The notes beneath the pieces are model-generated. The model saw nothing but the letters and a program-made list of their open reading frames with translations, was not told the DNA's origin and did no database searches. From assembly GCA_900313295.1 (NCBI GenBank), contig OMQS01000062.1:1-9818 (forward strand): 9,818 bases of DNA, in the 5' to 3' direction. This document shows positions 1-6,228 of this stretch, in pieces. The DNA comes from an uncultured Eubacteriales bacterium (lineage in GTDB: Bacteria > Bacillota > Clostridia > Oscillospirales > Oscillospiraceae). Position numbers and translations under genes: made by a program. The first letter of the stretch is position 1, and each line of letters begins with the position of its first letter.

Positions 1-90
1 GCAGCCGAATGTGTCAGATTTATAGCTGCTATAGTAGTTTAGCACAAACCCATGCTTTTCACAACGGGGAAAAGCAGTCCTGGGGGTGCA

Positions 91-120
91 TTGACTTTTC
101 CTCGCCGGATATGATAAAAT
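91..120 (+). promoter_or_regulatory. Probable sigma-A promoter for the cytidylate-kinase-like gene
   Basis: A -35 box TTGACT (91-96) is followed after 18 bases by a -10 box TAAAAT (115-120). The -10 box carries an extended-10 TG one base upstream (112-113). Transcription would start near 127, giving a leader of about 93 bases before the ATG at 220. The surrounding sequence is locally AT-rich in an otherwise GC-rich window, which fits a promoter. No start-site data are available, so this rests on consensus match only. Confidence 0.7.
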
Positions 121-138
121 AAAATATAGAATTGGGAC

Positions 139-167
139 GGGACGCCGGCTTGCGGCGGCGCTGTCCC
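139..167 (+). other. GC-rich leader hairpin
   Basis: GGGACGCCG (139-147) can pair with CGGC (156-159) and GTCCC (163-167), leaving a three-base bulge at 160-162 and an 8-base loop. A second copy of GGGAC at 134-138 could pair with the same GTCCC, so two alternative foldings share one 3' arm. The hairpin is followed by ATCTGTTTT, a weak T tract. It could therefore be a poor attenuator or terminator in the 5' leader, or simply a structural element. No known riboswitch class is recognised. Confidence 0.4.
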
Positions 168-176
168 ATCTGTTTT

Positions 177-195
177 CGGCGCACACAAAGCGCCG
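177..195 (+). other. Second leader hairpin just upstream of the ribosome binding site
   Basis: CGGCGC (177-182) and GCGCCG (190-195) form a perfect 6-bp GC-only stem around the 7-base loop ACACAAA. It ends 11 bases before the AAGGAGAG ribosome binding site (207-214) of the kinase-like gene. A function in mRNA stability or translation control is possible but unproven. Confidence 0.4.
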
Positions 196-219
196 CACAA
201 CACTGCAAGGAGAGAAGCT

Positions 220-840
220 ATGAGGATCATTACCATCAGCCGCGAGTTCGGCTCCGGCGGGCGGGAGCTGGGGAAGCGTCTGGCCGACCTGCTCGCCTGC
301 GACTACTACGACAGCGAGATCGTGCACGCCGTGGCACAGAAAAGCGGCATGGACGCCGGCTATGTGGCCGACACCCTGAGCAACCACGGCTGGCAGGACA
401 TGGCCCTGACCTTTCGGGGCACCCTGTCTTCCCCCACCTATTTCCAAGCGTCCAAGGTGGCGCTGCTTTTGCAGCAGAAGAAGGTGCTGGAGGAGATCGC
501 CGCGCTGGGCAAGGACTGCGTTATCGTGGGGCGCAACGCGGACGTTATTCTGAAGGACTATGCGCCCTTTAACATCTTCGTGTGCGCCTCGACGGAGGCC
601 AAGGTGCAGCGCTGCCAAGAGCGAGCACCCGAGGGAGAGAACCTGACGGAAAAAGAACTACTGCGGAAGATGAAGAAAATAGATGAGGTGCGCGCCCAGA
701 CCCGCGCCATTATGTCCGACGCGGCCTGGGGGCAGCGCAGCGCCTACCACATTACGATAAACACCACCGGATGGGACATCAAGGCGCTGGTGCCCGCCGT
801 GGCAGACTTCGCCGGACGGTGGTTTGAGCGAAAAAAGTGA
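220..840 (+). CDS. Cytidylate kinase-like family protein
   Basis: A 206-residue P-loop NTPase of the cytidylate-kinase-like family, a smaller relative of CMP kinase common in Firmicutes whose true substrate is usually unproven. The first strand MRIITISREF runs into a glycine-rich phosphate loop (G11-S-G-G-R-E-L-G18). CVIVGRNADVIL (100-111) matches the conserved central GR.A segment of the family. Arginine-rich stretches at 130-162 are placed like the lid region. It is cytosolic, with no signal peptide or membrane segment. The ATG at 220 is fixed by AAGGAGAG five bases upstream. It is the first gene after the promoter at 91-120, and its TGA overlaps the GTG of the transporter gene, so the two are probably co-translated. 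The family call is firm. Whether it phosphorylates CMP or another nucleotide is not shown, and it should not be named cmk. Confidence 0.88.
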   Translation: MRIITISREFGSGGRELGKRLADLLACDYYDSEIVHAVAQKSGMDAGYVADTLSNHGWQDMALTFRGTLSSPTYFQASKVALLLQQKKVLEEIAALGKDCVIVGRNADVILKDYAPFNIFVCASTEAKVQRCQERAPEGENLTEKELLRKMKKIDEVRAQTRAIMSDAAWGQRSAYHITINTTGWDIKALVPAVADFAGRWFERKK

Positions 841-1226
841 AAAATCAAATTCAGCTACCGGATCACTTCACCTACGGGCGGCTCATCCGGTTCACGCTGC
901 CGTCCATGGGCATGATGGTGTTTACGTCCATATACGGCGTGGTGGACGGGTTCTTCGTGTCCAACTTTGCCGGAAAGACCCCCTTCGCCGCCCTGAACCT
1001 CATCATGCCGTTTCTGATGATCCTGTCCACGGTGGGGCTTATGTTTGGCACCGGCGGCACGGCCATTGTGGCCAAGACTTTCGGCGAGGGCGACCGCGAA
1101 AAGGGCAACCGGTACTTCTCCCTGTTCGTATACACCGCCGGCATACTGGACGTGGCGTTCGCCGTGCTGGGCTTTCTCTTCCTCCCCGCTATTGCCGCGC
1201 TGCTGGGCGCTGAGGGGAGATGCTGA
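837..1226 (+). CDS. MATE family efflux transporter, N-terminal part (frameshifted gene)
   Basis: This 129-residue reading frame is the first third of a multidrug and toxin extrusion transporter, an inner-membrane antiporter that exports drugs or metabolites using a Na+ or H+ gradient. VVDGFFVSNFAG (35-46) is the typical first-helix region of MepA-like MATE proteins. Hydrophobic segments near 15-37, 51-72 and 95-122 match transmembrane helices 1-3. The GTG start (837) overlaps the TGA of the kinase-like gene, and no clear Shine-Dalgarno sequence precedes it, so translation is probably coupled to that gene. After LLGAEG the frame runs into R-C-stop, whereas the next frame continues the family sequence as E-M-L-K-N. 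The gene is therefore broken by one base. On its own this fragment would not make a working transporter. Confidence 0.82.
   Translation: MKNQIQLPDHFTYGRLIRFTLPSMGMMVFTSIYGVVDGFFVSNFAGKTPFAALNLIMPFLMILSTVGLMFGTGGTAIVAKTFGEGDREKGNRYFSLFVYTAGILDVAFAVLGFLFLPAIAALLGAEGRC
1214..1226 (+). other. Frameshift junction in the MATE gene (GGGG run)
   Basis: The run GGGG at 1214-1217 marks where the MATE family sequence passes from frame 837 to frame 1220. One extra G (five in all) would give G-A-E-G-E-M-L and a single open frame of 449 residues, the usual MATE length. Without it the first frame stops at TGA 1224-1226. A glycyl-tRNA on GGG at 1215-1217 could slip back one base and still pair fully with GGG at 1214-1216. 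Ribosomal -1 slippage is thus possible in principle, though no heptameric slippery site or downstream stimulator is evident. A sequencing or assembly indel, or a true inactivating mutation, is simpler. Confidence 0.75.
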
Positions 1227-2185
1227 AAAACGCCGTGCTCTACGGGCGCATCATCCTGCTGGCGCTGCCCTTCAACACGCTGCAGCTGCTTTTTCAGTCC
1301 TTCTGCGTCACGGCGGAAAAGCCGAAGCTGGGGCTGGGTGTCACCGTTCTGTCGGGCATAACGAACATGGTGCTGGACGCCGTGCTGGTGATCTCCCTGC
1401 CGCAGGAATACAAGCTGGCCGGTGCGGCGGTGGCCACCGCTCTGAGCCAGGTGGTGGGCGGCGGCGTGCCGCTGCTGTATTTCGCCAGAAAAAACAGCAG
1501 TATCCTCCGGCTGGGCAAGTGCCGCTTCGACGGCAGGATCCTGCTGCGGGCGTGCGTGAACGGCTCGTCGGAATTCATGAGCAACATCTCCATGAACCTT
1601 GTGGGCATGCTGTATAACCTGCAGCTGCTGCACTACGCCGGCGAGGACGGTGTGGCGGCCTACGGGGTGATGATGTATGTGAGCATGATCTTCTCGGCGG
1701 CCTTTATCGGCTACTCCATCGGCATCGCGCCGGTGGTGGGCTATCACGACGGGGCGAAAAACCACAGCGAGCTGCAGGGACTGCTGAAAAAAAGTCTGCT
1801 GATGATCGGCATGTTCGGGGTGGCTATGGTGGCTGCCGCCGAGGCGCTGGCGTGGCCGCTGGCGCGGCTCTTTGTGGGCTACGACCCCGAGCTGACGCGG
1901 CTGACGGCGGAAGGCTTCCGCATTTTCGGACTGTGCTTTTTCTTCATGGGCTACGCCATATTCAGCTCCGGCTTTTTCACCGCTCTCAACGACGGCGTTA
2001 CCTCCGCCATCATCTCCTTCCTGCGGACGCTGGTGTTTCAGGTGGCTGCCGTGCTGCTGCTGTCCAGCCTCTGGGGCATTACCGGCATTTGGATCTCCAT
2101 TATCGTGGCAGAATTTATGGCCGTGCTCCTCTCGGCGCTGTTTCTCATGATAAAAAGAATAAAGTATCACTACTGGGCGGGCTGA
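1220..2185 (+). CDS. MATE family efflux transporter, C-terminal part (frameshifted gene)
   Basis: These 321 residues carry the rest of the MATE transporter, from about helix 4 to helix 12. Strongly hydrophobic stretches alternate with short charged loops, for example near 8-30, 41-60, 146-172, 192-216, 234-255, 263-283 and 286-310. There is no start region of its own: the first residues MLKNAVLYGRIILLALPF belong in the middle of the family alignment. The ATG at 1220 overlaps the stop of the first part in an ATGCTGA arrangement. A GAGGGGAG stretch touches it directly, too close to be a normal ribosome binding site, so reinitiation would be weak. The frame is intact to its TGA at 2183-2185 and shows no further stops or decay. 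That argues for a recent mutation, slippage or a sequence error rather than an old pseudogene. Confidence 0.85.
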   Translation: MLKNAVLYGRIILLALPFNTLQLLFQSFCVTAEKPKLGLGVTVLSGITNMVLDAVLVISLPQEYKLAGAAVATALSQVVGGGVPLLYFARKNSSILRLGKCRFDGRILLRACVNGSSEFMSNISMNLVGMLYNLQLLHYAGEDGVAAYGVMMYVSMIFSAAFIGYSIGIAPVVGYHDGAKNHSELQGLLKKSLLMIGMFGVAMVAAAEALAWPLARLFVGYDPELTRLTAEGFRIFGLCFFFMGYAIFSSGFFTALNDGVTSAIISFLRTLVFQVAAVLLLSSLWGITGIWISIIVAEFMAVLLSALFLMIKRIKYHYWAG

Positions 2186-2190
2186 ACGGC

Positions 2191-2219
2191 TTGACAAACG
2201 GTCAGCTTTGGGGTATTCT
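2191..2219 (+). promoter_or_regulatory. Strong sigma-A promoter for the threonine ammonia-lyase / ridA pair
   Basis: A perfect -35 box TTGACA (2191-2196) is separated by exactly 17 bases from TATTCT (2214-2219), which matches four of six -10 positions. It lies 6 bases after the MATE stop codon and would start transcription near 2226, giving a leader of about 60 bases. This makes the lyase and ridA an independent transcription unit, although readthrough from the MATE gene is possible because no terminator is seen between them. Confidence 0.72.
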
Positions 2220-2220
2220 C

Positions 2221-2232
2221 ACTGTAGACAGT
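2221..2232 (+). promoter_or_regulatory. Possible operator dyad at the transcription start
   Basis: ACTGT (2221-2225) and ACAGT (2228-2232) form a 5-bp inverted repeat with a 2-base centre. It sits immediately downstream of the -10 box, over the expected start site. That is a common place for a repressor site, but the arms are short and no regulator gene lies nearby. Confidence 0.25.
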
Positions 2233-2284
2233 CTAATATGAATTTGTCCTTGTGTTGCGGACTTGCGGATGGGAGGAATTTGCC

Positions 2285-3481
2285 ATGCTATCTATGGAAA
2301 TGCTGCAGGAAGCCCAGAGGATCCTGGATCCGGTGATAAACCACACCCCCGTTGTGGCCACGAGGGACATCGTGCCCGACTGCGACTTTTATCTGAAGGC
2401 GGACTGCCTGCAAAAGACGGGCGCCTTCAAGCTGCGGGGGGCTTACTACAAGATCGCCACCCTCTCCGACGAGGAGAAAAAGCGGGGCGTCATCGCCTGC
2501 TCCGCCGGAAACCACGCACAGGGCGTGGCCTTTGCCGCCCGCGACATGGGCATTCCCGCCACCATCTGCATTCCGGAGGGGGCGCCGCTGAGCAAGATCG
2601 AGGCCACCCGCAGCTACGGTGCCAATGTGGTGCTGGTGCCCGGGGTGTACGACGACGCCTACACGGAGGCCGCGCGGCTGTGCAAGGAGCAGCAGCTCAC
2701 CTTCATCCATCCCTTCAACGACTATCGGGTCATGGCCGGGCAGGGCACCATCGGTCTGGAGCTGAGCCGACAGCTGCCGGACTGCGACATCTTCCTCGTG
2801 CCCATCGGCGGAGGCGGACTGATCGCGGGGGCGGCCTATGCCATTAAGCACCTGATGCCCCGCTGCAAGGTCATAGGCGTGCAGGCGGCGGGCGCAGCCA
2901 GCATGGTGGACTCCATCCACGCCAACCGCATCCTCACCCTGCCCTCCGTACACACCATTGCCGACGGCATTCAGGTGAAGACACCCGGCGACCTGACCTT
3001 TGACCTCGTGCGGCAGTATGTGGACGACGTGGTGACAGTGAAGGAGGGGGAGATCGCCAGCGCCATACTGACGGTGCTGGAAAAGCAGAAGCTGGTGGCT
3101 GAGGGCGCCGGTGCCGTGGGCATCGCCGCCGCCATGTACGGCAAGGTGGACGTGAAGGGCAAGAAGGTATGCGCCCTGCTCTCCGGCGGCAACGTGGACG
3201 TGACCATGCTGGAGCGCATCATCACGCGGGGTCTTGCCAAGGAGCGCAGGACGGTGAGCTTTTCCACGGTGCTGCCTGACCGCCCCCACGCCCTGAACCG
3301 CTTTTTGCAGATCATCTCCGAAACCGGCGCCAATGTGCTGGACATTCACCACGAGCGCCGCAACACGCGCACGGACATCGGCTCGTGCATTGTGAAGCTG
3401 TCGCTGGAAACGCGCAACGCACAGCATATCAAGGAAATATACGACAAGCTCAACGAAAACGGCTACGAAATCAATGAATAA
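2285..3481 (+). CDS. ilvA: Threonine ammonia-lyase (threonine dehydratase) with C-terminal ACT-like domain
   Basis: A 398-residue cytosolic PLP enzyme that deaminates threonine to 2-oxobutanoate and ammonia, with 2-aminocrotonate as reactive intermediate. Family landmarks are all present. The Schiff-base lysine is K49 in GAFKLRGA, the substrate loop is SAGNHAQG (73-80), the phosphate-binding loop is GGGGL (175-179), and LSGGN (299-303) lies near the pyridine ring. Residues about 325-397 form a regulatory ACT-like domain, the layout of the roughly 400-residue single-ACT IlvA/TdcB class. The ATG at 2285 is chosen over an upstream in-frame GTG at 2252 because GGGAGG (2271-2276) sits 8 bases before it. 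It is followed after 13 bases by ridA, a direct functional partner. No branched-chain biosynthesis genes are adjacent, so a biosynthetic versus catabolic role is open. Serine may also be a substrate. Confidence 0.92.
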   Translation: MLSMEMLQEAQRILDPVINHTPVVATRDIVPDCDFYLKADCLQKTGAFKLRGAYYKIATLSDEEKKRGVIACSAGNHAQGVAFAARDMGIPATICIPEGAPLSKIEATRSYGANVVLVPGVYDDAYTEAARLCKEQQLTFIHPFNDYRVMAGQGTIGLELSRQLPDCDIFLVPIGGGGLIAGAAYAIKHLMPRCKVIGVQAAGAASMVDSIHANRILTLPSVHTIADGIQVKTPGDLTFDLVRQYVDDVVTVKEGEIASAILTVLEKQKLVAEGAGAVGIAAAMYGKVDVKGKKVCALLSGGNVDVTMLERIITRGLAKERRTVSFSTVLPDRPHALNRFLQIISETGANVLDIHHERRNTRTDIGSCIVKLSLETRNAQHIKEIYDKLNENGYEINE

Positions 3482-3494
3482 AGGAGATATTACC

Positions 3495-3878
3495 ATGAAA
3501 AAGAACATCATCGCCACCACCAACGCCCCCGCCGCCATCGGCCCGTATTCCCAGGCCATCGACTGCGGTAGCCTGCTCATCACCTCCGGCCAGATCCCCA
3601 TTGACCCCGCCACCGGCAATCTGGTGGAGGGCGACATCACCGCGCAGACCCGCCAGTCCCTGACCAACGTGAAGGCCATTCTGGAGGCTGCCGGCCTCAC
3701 CATGGACAACGTGGCCAAGACCACGGTGTTTCTGGCGCACATGAGCGACTTTGCCGCCATGAACGCCGTGTACGCCGAGTTCTTCACCGAGGGGAACTAT
3801 CCCGCGCGCAGCGCCGTGGAAGTGGGCGCACTGCCCAAGGGCGCACTGGTGGAGATCGAGACCATCTGCCTGAAATAA
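3495..3878 (+). CDS. ridA: RidA family enamine/imine deaminase
   Basis: This 127-residue protein of the YjgF/YER057c/UK114 (Rid) family hydrolyses 2-aminoacrylate and 2-aminocrotonate, the reactive products of PLP-dependent dehydratases, to 2-oxoacids and ammonia. Signature segments are AIGPYSQAI (14-22), TSGQIPIDP (30-38) and the C-terminal PARSAVEV (103-110). R105 is the conserved carboxylate-binding arginine of active RidA, and E120 (in VEIE) is the conserved glutamate, both at the positions known from E. coli RidA. The family forms trimers in the cytosol. The start is ATG 3495, because AAGGAGAT (3481-3488) precedes it; the in-frame ATG at 3474 overlaps the lyase and lacks a site. It lies 13 bases after the lyase stop and ends at the terminator, completing a two-gene operon of enzyme and damage-control partner. 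Confidence 0.94.
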   Translation: MKKNIIATTNAPAAIGPYSQAIDCGSLLITSGQIPIDPATGNLVEGDITAQTRQSLTNVKAILEAAGLTMDNVAKTTVFLAHMSDFAAMNAVYAEFFTEGNYPARSAVEVGALPKGALVEIETICLK

Positions 3879-3893
3879 CGGATACAGACAGCA

Positions 3894-3934
3894 AAAAAAC
3901 AAAACCTCCGGACTATCCGGAGGTTTTGTTTTTT
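3894..3934. terminator. Bidirectional intrinsic terminator between convergent operons
   Basis: A perfect 19-bp stem has arms 3894-3912 and 3916-3934 around the 3-base loop CTA. Its core is CCTCCGGA/TCCGGAGG. The outer part of the stem is A-rich on the left and T-rich on the right, so each strand ends in a U-rich tract. It serves ridA on the plus strand. It also serves the minus-strand operon, whose last stop codon (TAA at 3936-3938) lies one base outside the stem. Confidence 0.93.
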
Positions 3935-3935
3935 A

Positions 3936-4976
3936 TTATTTATAATTCACCATTTCCGACGCAAAGGCGCGGGCGCGCTCCGTAACGCCGGACAGGCGCA
4001 CCAGACTGCCGGCCTCGTTGGCCGTTTCCAGCAGGCAGAAATGGGGCGGCAGGAAAAAGGACTTATTCATGTTCAGCGCCGAAATGAGCTGGCGCGCCAA
4101 AAGGTCGCCGCCGGAATAGCCGGAAACCACCAGCCCGTACAGGCGCTTATCATAGAAGCGATGCTGGCGGAACAGAGCGGTAAGGCGATTGACGCAGGCG
4201 GTGAGGTTGGCGGAAAGGGCGTCGTTATAATTGGCGCAGAGCATCACCAGCGCGTCGCAGCGGCGGACGGCGGGATAGACCTCCTCCACCATGGGGCCGC
4301 TGCCGTAAAAGCAGCTCCCCTGCTCGCCGAAGTGCAGGCAGGCGGTGTAGCTGCAGCCGTTGCAGTCCGGCACGGTGCCGTTGCGCAGGCCGATCTCCTC
4401 CACCTCCACCTCCGGCGGCAGGCACCTGCGCACCAGCTCCCAGAAGGCAAGGGTGTTGGAGGTGCTGCGCTGGGAGGCGTGGAGCGCCAGCACATGGCGG
4501 AGGGGAGCGGGCTTTTGCCACTGCTCCAGGCGGGAGAGCAGCTCCGACACCGCCGCGCGGAAGGCTGTCTTTTCGTCTACACCGCCGATCTGCGCCTGCA
4601 CGCGGAAATTGCGCAGGGAGCCGGTGGCCTCCACCAGCGGGCGACCCAGAAAGGCGCAGCCCGCCTGATTGGCGGCAAAGACCATGTCACGGGCTACGTC
4701 CTTGGTGTAAAACTCCCCTACGCCGGTGACCACCACGCCGGCCACGCAGCCGGAGAGGAGGTCTGTGCTGCGGCGCAGGCGGGAGAGCATGCGGTAGTAG
4801 GCCTCGTTGCAGCCGCCCTCGTCCAGCGCCACGGCAAAGAGCAGGCGGCGGCCGTGCAGGTCTTGCAGGTCGGACTCGGGATCGGCGAGCTCGCTGCCGG
4901 CGGGCAGCAGGGACAGGAGCATCTCGGCCAGAGCCGGACTATATTCATTTTTGGGCAAAAGAACTGTCAGCGGCAT
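3936..4976 (-). CDS. Flavodoxin-fold NAD(P)H-dependent FMN reductase-like protein (two-part)
   Basis: A 346-residue soluble protein. Residues about 160-345 resemble NADPH-dependent FMN reductases and WrbA-like flavodoxins. HASQRSTSNT (166-175) is in the place of the flavin-phosphate loop GS.R..SNT. DCNGC (204-208) with further cysteines at 213 and 222 recalls the C..C motif of iron-sulfur flavoproteins, but the spacing (C-x2-C-x4-C-x8-C) is unusual. GLVVSGYSGGD (281-291) is a later family strand. The first 150 residues form a separate alpha/beta region with VVVTGVGEFYTKD (81-93) and ANQAGCAFLGRPLVEATGS (102-120), possibly a second flavodoxin-like half. The start at 4976 has GAAGGGA 7 bases upstream; an ATG at 5039 would overlap the previous gene by 47 bases. 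It is the last gene of the minus-strand operon, 16 bases after the dehydrogenase-like gene. Electron donor, acceptor and metal content are unknown. Confidence 0.8.
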   Translation of the reverse strand: MPLTVLLPKNEYSPALAEMLLSLLPAGSELADPESDLQDLHGRRLLFAVALDEGGCNEAYYRMLSRLRRSTDLLSGCVAGVVVTGVGEFYTKDVARDMVFAANQAGCAFLGRPLVEATGSLRNFRVQAQIGGVDEKTAFRAAVSELLSRLEQWQKPAPLRHVLALHASQRSTSNTLAFWELVRRCLPPEVEVEEIGLRNGTVPDCNGCSYTACLHFGEQGSCFYGSGPMVEEVYPAVRRCDALVMLCANYNDALSANLTACVNRLTALFRQHRFYDKRLYGLVVSGYSGGDLLARQLISALNMNKSFFLPPHFCLLETANEAGSLVRLSGVTERARAFASEMVNYK

Positions 4977-4992
4977 GGGGTTTTCCCTTCTT

Positions 4993-6228
4993 TCATGGAA
5001 TGGCGTGCAGCTTTTTCTCCGTTTCCCGCAGGCGAGCAAGAAGCTCCTCCGGCAGCGGCAGGCGCTCGAACTCCACGCCCATGGGCGTCTCGCGGTTGCG
5101 CCCGCCCATGAACACGCCGCCGAGATAGGCTGAGGAGCAGTGCCACGCCCCCCGCAGGCACAGCAGCAGGCTCAGCGCTCCGGAAGAAAGCGCCGGCGCT
5201 ACGAAGGGCTTGAAGCCCATGCGGCGCATGTCCAGATTGGCGTGGGCGGCCAAGTCCGTCAGCTCGCGGGAGAGGGCGTCGTCATAATGGGAAACGGAAT
5301 TGGCAATGACCAGATCCTCCCCGTGGGGGCCGAAGCTGCGGCCGTCGGTGAGGAAGCCCGCAAAGCGGGGGTCTTTTTTGGCATAATAGGCCGCGCGGGC
5401 GTTCATCACGCCCAGACCGAAGCCGCGGACTTGGTGGGGAAAGAGGCCGAGACCGTCCAAATTGCCGGCTTCATCCCGATTGCTCTCCAGCAGCGCCGCC
5501 CGACACAGGGGATCCACCGGATCGCTGACCACGCAGAAAAGGCCCTTATACCGCGCCTGCCGCGCCTTTTTGGCGTACTGCGCCACCAAGTCCCGATTAA
5601 GCTCGTACTGCGCCATGCGCACGTCCCCATCCCGCACCGCCGTATCCGGCACGAAGCGGGAGGCGCAGAAGAGGAACACTTCTCCGGAAAACAGCTCCTC
5701 CGGCGAAATGATCTCCACGGGGGGCAGGGCGTCATAGTCCCACGGCAGGCCGATCTGATTCAGCTCGAACTCCCAGCGCCGCGGGACGTTTTCCCGCAGG
5801 TCGCACAGGCCGATGGAGGAGAGCACGTCGCCCCCCAGCAGCCGCAGACCCATGAGCAGAGTGCTGCCCACATCGCCCAGACCCAGCAGGTTCACACGGT
5901 ACTTCTCTTTTTTGGGAAGCGGGGACAGAAGCTCCTGCCAGCGGGGGTGCTGCCCGTTCACGGCGCGCACCCGACCGGCTCTGACAGCCTCCGCCAGCTC
6001 CGACGGGATGGCCGGCGCGGGAGCGGAAGCGTTCAGGGTGTCCACGCTCTCCCGCTCCGTCAGGAGGGCGGCATCCGTCACGGGATAGCTCTCCCGCCCG
6101 CTAAGCAGGGGGCGGCGGAACAGAAAGATCACCTCGCCCGCTGCCGGAAGGGTATCTATCTTTTCATAGGGCAGCGCGTCCCACGAACAAAGTGTATAGC
6201 CATTATAGCGGTAAAAATTCATTTTCAT
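4993..6228 (-). CDS. Lactate/malate dehydrogenase-like protein with N-terminal extension
   Basis: A 411-residue protein. Residues about 108-410 follow the L-lactate/malate dehydrogenase fold. NLLGLGDVGS (113-122) is the NAD-binding glycine loop, and CDL (142-144) supplies the acidic residue that usually favours NAD. SDPVDPL (235-241) matches the family NPVD strand. MNAR (275-278) sits where DSAR carries the substrate-binding arginine, and FGPHGED (299-305) where GEHGD carries the catalytic histidine. The key residues therefore seem kept although the protein is far from true LDH or MDH. Residues 1-107 are an extra region of unknown fold. The start at 6228 is set by AAGGAGGT (6235-6242) at 6-base spacing; an in-frame ATG at 6222 is less well placed. 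Its ATG overlaps the TGA of the large upstream protein, and the flavoprotein gene follows, so all three are one coupled operon. Substrate unknown. Confidence 0.78.
   Translation of the reverse strand: MKMNFYRYNGYTLCSWDALPYEKIDTLPAAGEVIFLFRRPLLSGRESYPVTDAALLTERESVDTLNASAPAPAIPSELAEAVRAGRVRAVNGQHPRWQELLSPLPKKEKYRVNLLGLGDVGSTLLMGLRLLGGDVLSSIGLCDLRENVPRRWEFELNQIGLPWDYDALPPVEIISPEELFSGEVFLFCASRFVPDTAVRDGDVRMAQYELNRDLVAQYAKKARQARYKGLFCVVSDPVDPLCRAALLESNRDEAGNLDGLGLFPHQVRGFGLGVMNARAAYYAKKDPRFAGFLTDGRSFGPHGEDLVIANSVSHYDDALSRELTDLAAHANLDMRRMGFKPFVAPALSSGALSLLLCLRGAWHCSSAYLGGVFMGGRNRETPMGVEFERLPLPEELLARLRETEKKLHAIP

Noticed and set aside
54..75. Hairpin GCTTTTC/GAAAAGC with an 8-base loop as a terminator of an upstream gene
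   Set aside because: The stem is short and AT-rich, and no T tract follows on either strand.
39..236. 65-codon minus-strand frame with a hydrophobic, signal-peptide-like N-terminus
   Set aside because: Its start lies inside the kinase-like gene and it is antisense to that gene's promoter and leader; the hydrophobic run is produced by the complement of the start region. No convincing ribosome binding site.
872..2197. 441-codon minus-strand open frame opposite the MATE gene
   Set aside because: Low-complexity His/Gln/Arg-rich translation typical of antisense frames; the plus strand encodes an obvious membrane transporter.
2252..2284. Upstream GTG at 2252 as the start of the threonine ammonia-lyase
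   Set aside because: No ribosome binding site precedes it. It would add 11 residues foreign to the family, and the strong GGGAGG lies inside that stretch, correctly spaced for ATG 2285.
2288..3787. 499-codon minus-strand open frame opposite the lyase and ridA
   Set aside because: It runs across two well-identified genes and their intergenic gap, is full of His and Gly runs, and matches no family.
4977..5039. ATG at 5039 as the start of the flavoprotein gene
   Set aside because: It would overlap the dehydrogenase-like gene by 47 bases and add a 21-residue basic stretch. ATG 4976 has a properly spaced ribosome binding site after the preceding stop codon.
4041..5111. 356-codon plus-strand open frame opposite the flavoprotein gene
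   Set aside because: Ala/Gly/His-rich shadow frame crossing the boundary between two real minus-strand genes.
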